Assembly (NCBI GenBank): GCA_019310385.1
Contig: JAFDEK010000019.1
Span: 1-51,272 of the forward strand
Direction: 5' to 3'
DNA: 51,272 nucleotides
Origin: Deltaproteobacteria bacterium
Lineage (GTDB): Bacteria > Myxococcota_A > UBA9160 > UBA4427
Shown here: positions 1 to 6,544 of the stretch, piece by piece
Layout of the letters: each line of letters begins with the position of its first letter
Numbering within the stretch: the stretch's first letter is position 1
Translations under genes and position numbers: made by a program
The notes under the pieces: generated by a model
Database searches by the model: none
Seen by the model: only the letters and a program-made list of their open reading frames with translations
What the model was told of the DNA's origin: nothing

Positions 1-1
1 T

Positions 2-1477
2 GACGGCGAGGGCGGGGTCGGCGTGAGTGTCCTCGCCAACGCGGCTGTCGACTGCGTCGCGCCGACCATCTCCAATGTGCAGGCCGTCGACGTCACCTCC
101 TACGGCGCGCGGGTAGCCTTCGACACGGACGAGTCGACGACGGGAACCGTGCACTACGGGCTGAGCTGCGCGGCGCTGACGGAGAGCCAGGGCGAGGAGG
201 GTTACGGCAGTGCGCACTCCATCGCACTCGCGGGTCTGGGCCCCTCGAAGACCCACTTCTACAGCGTGAGCGCCGAGGACTCGGGCGGCAACAACAGCAG
301 CGAGAACAACGGCGGGGCCTGCTACTCCTTCGCGACGCCCGAAGCCCCCGACGACTTCTTCACGGAACGGTTCTCGGCCGACGACAACGATCTCGACAAC
401 GTGAGTCTGGTATTCACCCCCGACGGCTCCGTCGAATTCTACGCGATGTGCGCGCTTCCCATCACCAGCCTGCCCGTGGATCCGACCGGCGGCACGACCC
501 TCGTCCTCGGAGACGACGAGAGCGTGCTGGTGAATCTCGGCGCGGACACGGTTTCGATCTTCGGCACGAGCCATTCTTCTTTCTACGTCGGGAGCAACGG
601 CTACCTCACCTTTGGCGCCAGCGATACCGCCGTGACGGAGTCCCCGTCGAGCCACTTCGCGCTGCCCAGGGTCTCGGGGATCTTCGACGACCTGAATCCC
701 GCGGTGGGCGGCAGCGTGAGCTGGAAGAAGTTTGCGGATCGGGCGGTGGTGACCTTCTCTGCGGTGCCCGAGTACGACATCGGCGGCTCGAACACCTTCC
801 AGATCGAGTTGATCTTCGACGGAACGATTGTGATCAGCTTTGTCGCTGTCGACGCACTCGATGGTTTGACGGGCCTGTCGTCGGGCGCCGGCCTTCCCGT
901 CGACTTCGTCGAGAGCGACCTCTCGGCGGCGGAGTCCTGCCAGGGCATCCCCTGCGATTCGGACGGCGACGGCGTGTGCGACTTCCAGGACAACTGCGTC
1001 GACGTCTCCAATGCGAATCAGTGCGATACGAACCTCGACGGCTTCGGCAACGCCTGCGATCCCGATAGCGACGGGGATCTCGTGGTCGGCATCGCCGATT
1101 TCAATGATCTCAGGACCTATTTCGGGCAGAGCTGCGCCTCGTGGGGCACCTGCGCGGACGTGGACTGCAGCTGCGACGGTACGGTGGGGTTGCCGGACTT
1201 CAACGTCCTGCGTAGCCACTTCGGCGCCGCGCCGGGGCCCTCGGGGCTGAGCTGCGCGGGTAGTAGCCCGTGTCCGGCGAGTGCGTGCAGCCACGGTGAG
1301 TGCACCTTTGGGGCGCCGCTCCATCCCGCCTGCAGTTCCTGCGCCCGCACCGTGTGCGCAGCCGATTCCGCCTGCTGCGTCACCGCGTGGAGCCCGGCTT
1401 GTGCCAGCCTGGCCGCTTCGCTCTGTGGCGGCGTGTGTGGCGACGCGGCCGCCGTCGGCGACGAGCTGCGCCCGTAG
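2..1477 (+). CDS. Secreted Cys-rich protein with fibronectin-III-like, thrombospondin-3/dockerin-like repeats (5' partial)
   Basis: The reading frame is open to the window edge, so the true start probably lies upstream; a GTG at 23 is possible but the protein begins mid-domain. In order I see a fibronectin-III/phosphatase-N-like beta domain (VQAVDVTSYGARVAF), a central beta-rich region, then Asp-rich calcium-binding thrombospondin-3 type segments (DSDGDGVCDFQDNC, DPDSDGD). Two dockerin-like segments follow, containing GIADFNDLRTYFG and GLPDFNVLRSHFG. The C-terminus is a Cys-rich module of the form C-x2-C-x3-C...CC-x3-W-x3-C...C. Such modules are common on exported proteins of myxobacteria-like genomes. 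The likely role is calcium-stabilised extracellular adhesion or display, but no enzyme motif is visible. It converges on the aldo/keto reductase gene with only 12 bp between stop codons. Confidence 0.75.
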   Translation, partial: DGEGGVGVSVLANAAVDCVAPTISNVQAVDVTSYGARVAFDTDESTTGTVHYGLSCAALTESQGEEGYGSAHSIALAGLGPSKTHFYSVSAEDSGGNNSSENNGGACYSFATPEAPDDFFTERFSADDNDLDNVSLVFTPDGSVEFYAMCALPITSLPVDPTGGTTLVLGDDESVLVNLGADTVSIFGTSHSSFYVGSNGYLTFGASDTAVTESPSSHFALPRVSGIFDDLNPAVGGSVSWKKFADRAVVTFSAVPEYDIGGSNTFQIELIFDGTIVISFVAVDALDGLTGLSSGAGLPVDFVESDLSAAESCQGIPCDSDGDGVCDFQDNCVDVSNANQCDTNLDGFGNACDPDSDGDLVVGIADFNDLRTYFGQSCASWGTCADVDCSCDGTVGLPDFNVLRSHFGAAPGPSGLSCAGSSPCPASACSHGECTFGAPLHPACSSCARTVCAADSACCVTAWSPACASLAASLCGGVCGDAAAVGDELRP

Positions 1478-1489
1478 CAGCCCGACCGT

Positions 1490-3061
1490 CTACCCGATGC
1501 TCAAGAGCTCGTGTGCGCCCTGCATGCGCTCCTGGATGGGAATGTCGAGGGGGCATGTGCCCGCGCAGGGTGCCGGGCAGCTCGCGCAGGCCTCCGCCCG
1601 CTTCTCGAGGCGCGCGTAAGCCTCGATGCCCTGCTTCTCCGCGCGGTAGTCCTCGAAGTACATGCGGTGTCGCAGGATGTCGTTGATGGGGAGCCCCTCC
1701 GGGCAGGCCTCGAGGCATTCGCCGCAGTGCGGGGCACAGTAGCTTCCCCGAATCTCCGCGTCGTACTTGCGCAGGACGGCAAGGTCCGCCCCGCTGACGC
1801 TCCGGCCCGAGGCATGGAGATACTCGTCGATGTGCTGCATCTCGAAGAAGGAGATGACCGCGCAGGAGACGTCCGGGTTCGAGCGCGCCCACTTGAGTGC
1901 TGCCTGGGCGTAGCTGTCGGCTTCGTTGCGGAAGCCCGCCAGATTCTGGTGCTTGGCGCCCTTGAGGGTCTTCATGGCGACCACGCCCATGTCCTGCTCC
2001 TGCCGCGCCCGCCGGATCACGTTGCCGAGGGCGCTCCAGATGCCGTGGTGGTAGGCGAGCATCATCACATCGAAGCGGCCGCTGTCGATGGCCGCATTGG
2101 CGACCTGCACCAGGTTCGGTGTGTGGCTGGAGAAGCCGAGGAAGCGCGCCTTGCCCTCCTGCCTGAGCTCTTCGAAGGCCTGGTGGGCGTTGGGGTCGAG
2201 CAGGCGGTCGATCTCGTCGCAGGAATGGATGTGGATGAGATCCACGTAGCTCGTACCCAGGCGAGCGAGGCTTTCGTAGATGACCTCTTTGTAGCGGGCC
2301 ACGGGCGTGCCGGGAGGCAGGTGGCCTGCAGGCGTGCAGAACTTGGTCGCGAGGAAGAACTGATCCCGCGGATGCCCCTCGATGCCCTTTCCCACCGCCT
2401 GCTCGCTCCCCGACATGGAGTAGTCGGGAGCGGTGTCGATGTAGTTGATGCCCCGGGCCAGAGCCAGCCGGACCAGCTGCGCCCCGTTGTCGCTGCGCAG
2501 GGGGCCGGTACCCATGACGATGTCCGAGACCTTCCACTCGGTGCGTCCCAGGCGCCCGTAGGCCTGCACGCGGCTGCCCTTCCACTGCTCCTTGTAATCG
2601 GGGTGGGTCCTCACGACTTCGCCGCCGAAGACCACCTCGATGGGCTCTTTCCAGCCGCGGCCTCCGTTGCCCCAGCCCAGCATGGCGCGCCCGTACATCG
2701 CGGTGCCGCCGGCTACGAGGGCTCCGACCGCCGCCCCTGCTCCGGCGCCGGCGCCCGCCAGGAAGCCGCGCCGGCCCGTGTCCGTCCCCTGCGCGGGCCT
2801 GCGCGAGACATGGCGCACGATCGCGAACGCCACCATGGGTACGACGAGCACCGTACCGAGGGCGAGCACCAGCCCCCCGACGGCGATCTCGAGATGGGGG
2901 AAGAGCGCGAGGCCGATGGACTGGACGAGCTCGCCGAAGGGAAATGCCGATGGGTCGAGACCGATCGACGCTCGGGCCAGATAGCGGCCGGCCACGAAGA
3001 AGCCTGCGAGGGCGGCCGCCAGGATGCAGATCACGGCAGCGAGCGTGGTGCGGGACTTCAT
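1490..3061 (-). CDS. Membrane-anchored aldo/keto reductase with C-terminal Fe-S cysteine clusters
   Basis: 523 residues. The start chosen (ATG at 3061) has GGAGG six bases upstream; a longer frame would add 13 residues without such a site. Residues 8-25 and about 58-83 are membrane segments, and RR at 97-98 precedes a third hydrophobic Gly/Ala-rich stretch, resembling an internal Tat-type signal. The aldo/keto reductase barrel follows, with the catalytic set visible as D209, Y214 (YIDTAPDYSMSG), K240 (FFLATKF) and a His in LIHIHS (277/279). The C-terminus has two Cys groups, C442/446/449/453 followed by Pro, and C492/495/499/503, as in the ferredoxin-like tail of predicted Fe-S aldo/keto reductases. 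The family reduces carbonyls with NADPH; the substrate is unknown. A TATACT box at 3147-3152 on this strand could be part of its promoter, but no good -35 accompanies it. Confidence 0.9.
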   Translation of the reverse strand: MKSRTTLAAVICILAAALAGFFVAGRYLARASIGLDPSAFPFGELVQSIGLALFPHLEIAVGGLVLALGTVLVVPMVAFAIVRHVSRRPAQGTDTGRRGFLAGAGAGAGAAVGALVAGGTAMYGRAMLGWGNGGRGWKEPIEVVFGGEVVRTHPDYKEQWKGSRVQAYGRLGRTEWKVSDIVMGTGPLRSDNGAQLVRLALARGINYIDTAPDYSMSGSEQAVGKGIEGHPRDQFFLATKFCTPAGHLPPGTPVARYKEVIYESLARLGTSYVDLIHIHSCDEIDRLLDPNAHQAFEELRQEGKARFLGFSSHTPNLVQVANAAIDSGRFDVMMLAYHHGIWSALGNVIRRARQEQDMGVVAMKTLKGAKHQNLAGFRNEADSYAQAALKWARSNPDVSCAVISFFEMQHIDEYLHASGRSVSGADLAVLRKYDAEIRGSYCAPHCGECLEACPEGLPINDILRHRMYFEDYRAEKQGIEAYARLEKRAEACASCPAPCAGTCPLDIPIQERMQGAHELLSIG

Positions 3062-3218
3062 GGCGAGCCTCCATGGGTCCGTGAGGGAATCCCGTGACAA
3101 GGAGATTGCCGTGCGATCGGGCGCTGTGCCGCACGGCGCGTGCTCGAGTATAGGACGCGCAGAATATGCAGCCTACGAGAATGAGGGAGCTCGGCGTACC
3201 GCAGCTGCGGATGGACGA

Positions 3219-3485
3219 TCAGCGTTTCGAGAAACGATGCAGTGCGCCCGGCAGTCGCAGGGGGCGGCGGCTCTTCTTCTCCGCCTGCAACGTGTCTTCC
3301 GCCTCGATCTGAACTCGGACGCCCTTTTCCTCCAGGCCCGAGTACAGGTTCTTCGTGAATCCCTTGAGAATGGCCTTGCGGCGGCTGATCAAGCCAAGAT
3401 CCGCCAGCACCCTGCCGATCTTCGGAGCCTCGTTGTCGAAGAGCTCCTCGGGGTTCTGGATTTCGATCACGATGCGAATCGACAA
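3219..3485 (-). CDS. Small protein of unknown function
   Basis: I do not recognise the family. An 88-residue product is obtained from a TTG start at 3485, preceded by GAGAGGA at a spacing of about 8; the longest open frame would start at 3611 but its first 42 residues look like translated intergenic DNA (Trp/Gly-rich). The protein begins SIRIVIEIQNPEELF, continues with a helical middle (GRVLADLGLISRRKAILKG) and ends in a basic tail. It has no signal peptide or membrane segment. It lies alone between the aldo/keto reductase and the thiolase. The coding call rests on ribosome-binding site and composition only. Confidence 0.5.
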   Translation of the reverse strand: MSIRIVIEIQNPEELFDNEAPKIGRVLADLGLISRRKAILKGFTKNLYSGLEEKGVRVQIEAEDTLQAEKKSRRPLRLPGALHRFSKR

Positions 3486-3649
3486 AGCCGGTGTCCTCTC
3501 GTGTCCCGGGCCGAGGCCAGAAACCGGACTCCCTGATCGACCCACCGCCAGCACACCTGAACCGCTCATCCCCCGGAACCAGCCCCAAAGGCAAAACCCG
3601 CACCATCCCAATGTGACGCCCCATCACAACGGAACATCGGAAGGAACGT

Positions 3650-3701
3650 CCCCCCCCCCGCCTGGACCTTGCGTTAAGGACCGTCCCCGCGGCTTGCGTT
3701 A
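3650..3701. repeat. C10 run followed by 9-bp direct repeats flanking a GC-rich core
   Basis: A run of ten C (3650-3659) lies between GGAACGTCCC and a segment in which CTTGCGTTA occurs at 3668-3676 and again at 3693-3701, 25 bp apart, with GGACCGTCCCCGCG between them. The second copy contains the thiolase stop codon. The two related motifs AACGTCCCC and ACCGTCCCC look like repetitive extragenic (REP-type) sequence, but I cannot count genome copies here. The rest of 3486-3698 contains no credible gene. Confidence 0.5.
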
Positions 3702-4910
3702 GCGTTTTAGGATGGTGATGTTCATGGCGGCTACTTCGCCGTTGATGGTGCCGCCGCCGTTGTGGGCGAGGCCTACTCGTGCGTTCTCGACCTGGCGCTT
3801 GCCTGCGCGGCCCTGGAGCTGGAGAGTGAGCTCGAGGATCTGGCTGATGCCGGTGGCTCCCACGGGATGGCCCTTGCGGAGCAGGCCACCCGAGGTGTTG
3901 ACCGGGATGCGGCCGCCGAGCTTCGTGTCGCCGTCCTCGAGGAGCTTCACCACGTCGTCGGGCTCGCACAGGTGGAGATGGTCGTAGCTCATGAGCTCGC
4001 AGGGGGCCGAGGAGTCGTGAAGCTCCACCACGTCGAGGTCCGCGGGGCCGACGCCGGCCTCGTAGTAGGCTTCGTCGACGGCGAGGCTGGTGACGTTCTC
4101 CTCGGCGCCTTCGGGATGGTCGAAGTAGGAATAGAGAGCCGTCGAGACTACGCGTACCGGTCTCTCGATGCCGAGCTGTCGCGCCTTGCGCTCACTCACC
4201 ACGATGGCCGCCGCGCCGCCGTCCGCGACCGGGCAGATCATGGGCCGCGTCAGCGGATCCACGATCATGGGCTGGGCCATGACCTCTTCGACGGTCATCT
4301 CGTCGTGAAACTGGGCGTTGGGATTGAGGCTGCCGTGAAGGGAGTTCTTGGCGGAGATCATGGCGAAGTGCTCGGGCGTGCAGTCGTACTTCTGCATGAG
4401 GTCCCGAGCCATGACGCCGTAGAAGTCGGCGAACATGGAGCGCTTGGTCCCGGAGCCCTCGCTCTGGCCCGCGGTGATCTCGGCCATCATCTGGTCGCGC
4501 ACCTCCACGTCGATGGCGCCGCCGAAGGCCGCGTAGGTGATGGCCTTGTTCTCGTGGAAGAGCTTCTCCACCCCCAGCGCGAGCACCACGTCGTAGTAGC
4601 CGGCCGAGACCATCATGCAGGCCTGGTTGAGCGCGGTGGAGCCGCTCCCGCAGGCGTTCTCGATATTGATGATGGGAACCTTGCCGAGGCCGATGGAGCT
4701 GAGGATCACCTGGCCGCGGATGGACTCCTGGCCCGTCACCGTGCCCGCCGCGCAGTTGCCCACGTAGGCGGCCTCGATGTCCGAGAGCTCGATGCCGGCG
4801 TCCTTGACCGCATCCAGCACGGGGCGGCCCCCGAGCTGCTTCAAGCTCTTGTCCATGTGCTTGCCGAAGGGTGTCATCGCGACACCGGCGACGATGGCGT
4901 TCACACGCAT
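3699..4910 (-). CDS. Thiolase family protein (SCP-x type acetyl-CoA acetyltransferase)
   Basis: 403 residues, the normal length for SCP-x/SCP-2 type thiolases. The nucleophilic Cys is C87 in NACGSGSTAL; the C-terminal part has the GLLRKGHPVGATG His loop and a final GLAHNGGG, where the usual second catalytic Cys is replaced by His as in this subfamily. It is therefore expected to make or cleave acyl-CoA thioesters in fatty acid or sterol-like side chain degradation, or may be non-catalytic for some reactions. ATG has GGGAGG seven bases upstream. It is 47 bp downstream of the nitroreductase on the same strand and probably co-transcribed; both may be under the TetR regulator further upstream. 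Confidence 0.93.
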   Translation of the reverse strand: MRVNAIVAGVAMTPFGKHMDKSLKQLGGRPVLDAVKDAGIELSDIEAAYVGNCAAGTVTGQESIRGQVILSSIGLGKVPIINIENACGSGSTALNQACMMVSAGYYDVVLALGVEKLFHENKAITYAAFGGAIDVEVRDQMMAEITAGQSEGSGTKRSMFADFYGVMARDLMQKYDCTPEHFAMISAKNSLHGSLNPNAQFHDEMTVEEVMAQPMIVDPLTRPMICPVADGGAAAIVVSERKARQLGIERPVRVVSTALYSYFDHPEGAEENVTSLAVDEAYYEAGVGPADLDVVELHDSSAPCELMSYDHLHLCEPDDVVKLLEDGDTKLGGRIPVNTSGGLLRKGHPVGATGISQILELTLQLQGRAGKRQVENARVGLAHNGGGTINGEVAAMNITILKR

Positions 4911-4957
4911 GGGGAACCTCCCGTCTCAGGCTGAGCCTGGGACTCGCAGGGCGGGGA

Positions 4958-5746
4958 TCAAATCATCCCCGAGCCGGGCAGCTTGTACTTCTTCGCGATC
5001 TCGTCGATCTCCTGCTCCCGGTTGGGCGTCGGCGCCGGGGCCTGGAAGAACTTGTCCCCGGTGAGCTCGTTCACCACCTCCTGGGAGCGCGGGAAGGGAT
5101 TGTCGATGGAGTTGAGCTGGAAGAGATTCTCGAAGGGCAGGCGAGGGCGCTGGCCACCGGCGTCGGCCGTCTCGAGGGGGTAGCCGACGGTCTGGGCCAC
5201 CACGATGCGATCGCCTTCCTTGAAGCCGAAGGCCGCCTCCACCTTGGTCCAGTCGCCGGAGCCCTGACAGCAGGTGCCGAGACCCTGCTCGAAGGCGATG
5301 AGGGTCGACTGGGCGACGGCCTGGCCGAGATCCATGTCCGGCATCCCGGGGCCCTTGAGGGCGTCGCCGATGCGGTTGAAGAGAGGCACCAGGGTCTCTT
5401 CGAGCTCCTTGTGCTTGTTGGGGCCGTAGCCGAGGGCGCCGCACTGCACCAGCTCGCGCAGGCGCTCGCCCGCCTCGTCCATGGCAGCGGTGTGCACGTA
5501 CCAGAGAATGATGACCGGGGCGAGATTCATCTGGAAGCCGCCGACGGGGGAGTGGAGGCTCTCGACCTGCTCCTCGGTCGCGCTCTCGCGATGGACGACC
5601 AGGGCTTGGATCGAGCTGTTGTTGCCGAAGTGGGAGGCGATGCGGGCCGCCTCGAGCATGCGCTGGATCTTCTCGATCTCGACGGGCTTGTCGGGGTCGA
5701 GGTAGCGGATCGAGCGTCGGTTGCCGATGACTTCTCTGAGCTCCAT
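4958..5746 (-). CDS. Nitroreductase family protein
   Basis: 262 residues. The N-terminus RRSIRYLDPDKPVEIEKI is the classic nitroreductase FMN-binding start (R-R-S-x-R), followed by EAARIASHFGNNSSIQ; the C-terminal half carries GLGTCCQGSG and the family helix before VVAQTVGYP. Members are FMN-dependent dimers using NAD(P)H to reduce nitro groups, quinones or enones; some act as dehydrogenases. The stretch 85-150 is longer than in small nitroreductases. ATG has AAGGAG seven bases upstream. It lies between the thiolase and the TetR gene, and the candidate operator in its leader suggests control by that regulator. Confidence 0.9.
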   Translation of the reverse strand: MELREVIGNRRSIRYLDPDKPVEIEKIQRMLEAARIASHFGNNSSIQALVVHRESATEEQVESLHSPVGGFQMNLAPVIILWYVHTAAMDEAGERLRELVQCGALGYGPNKHKELEETLVPLFNRIGDALKGPGMPDMDLGQAVAQSTLIAFEQGLGTCCQGSGDWTKVEAAFGFKEGDRIVVAQTVGYPLETADAGGQRPRLPFENLFQLNSIDNPFPRSQEVVNELTGDKFFQAPAPTPNREQEIDEIAKKYKLPGSGMI

Positions 5747-5812
5747 GGGGGTCTCCTTGCTCTGCGGGGATGCCCGCCGGGCCGACGGGCGGCAAGTAGT
5801 GAAGCACCAAGT

Positions 5813-5832
5813 AATCGACTAATCAATCGATT
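5813..5832. promoter_or_regulatory. Candidate TetR operator (inverted repeat)
   Basis: AATCGA and TCGATT form a perfect inverted repeat separated by 8 bases in an AT-richer patch between the TetR gene (upstream) and the nitroreductase start 67 bp downstream. Size and position fit a TetR-family operator. A TTGTCA hexamer lies upstream on the minus strand (about 5855), so binding would cover a promoter-proximal region. This is inference from position and symmetry. Confidence 0.45.
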
Positions 5833-5894
5833 TCACAATCCCCAAGGGGATGTGACAAAGACAGCGTGCTCCACGTGATTCTACCAGGCGAGGA

Positions 5895-6527
5895 TCAGCT
5901 CGCAGGGGTGAAAAACTGGCCGCGCAGGAGCTGCTGGAAGCCTCGCATGAGCGCCGCGAACTCGTCCTCGTTCACCAGGGCGCGGCGCTGCAGAGCCAGC
6001 CCGCTCGTGCAGGCGACGATGGTCCCGACCGCGGCCTCGAGGTCGACGTCGGGAGAGATCTCGCCCCGCCGCTGGCCCTCCTCGAGCAGCCGATGAAAGA
6101 AGGCGAAGAGCTCCAGATGCTCTTCGAGGAGACGGCTCTCCAGCTCCTCGTGGCGGGGGATCTCGCTGATCGCGGTGGCGACGAACTCGACCAGACCCGG
6201 GCGCTCCCGCGAGAGGTTGCTGACCCGCTCGATCCCCTCGCAGAGCTGCTCGACGCAGGTGTCGCGATCGGCCGCCGCCGAGCTGTAGGCCTCGAGCAGG
6301 GCGCCCAGCACGTCGCGGTACACCGCGGCGAAGAGTTCGGCCTTGGATTCGAAGTAGTGGTAGAGGGAGCCGCTGGTGATGCCCGCGGCCCGGGCGATCT
6401 GCTGATTGCTCGCCTGGCTGTAGCCGAGCTCGGCGAAGAAGCGGCAGGCCGCCTCGAGCAGCCGGGCCTGGGTCTCCTCGCCCGTGGCGCCGGTGGGTCG
6501 TCCGGCTCGCTTCTTTGCTTTGGCCAT
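5895..6527 (-). CDS. TetR/AcrR family transcriptional regulator
   Basis: 210 residues. After a basic N-terminus (AKAKKRAGRPTG) comes the TetR helix-turn-helix: LLEAACRFFAELGYSQASNQQIARAAG then SGSLYHYFESKAELFAAV. The remaining residues (about 75-205) are the helical ligand-binding and dimer domain, similar to the TetR_C groups that sense acyl-CoA or lipophilic effectors, though the ligand cannot be read from the sequence. It is 17 bp downstream of the M16 peptidase and 148 bp upstream of the nitroreductase-thiolase pair. It probably represses that pair through the inverted repeat at 5813-5832. Confidence 0.93.
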   Translation of the reverse strand: MAKAKKRAGRPTGATGEETQARLLEAACRFFAELGYSQASNQQIARAAGITSGSLYHYFESKAELFAAVYRDVLGALLEAYSSAAADRDTCVEQLCEGIERVSNLSRERPGLVEFVATAISEIPRHEELESRLLEEHLELFAFFHRLLEEGQRRGEISPDVDLEAAVGTIVACTSGLALQRRALVNEDEFAALMRGFQQLLRGQFFTPAS

Positions 6528-6544
6528 GGTCTACGAGCCTCGCT

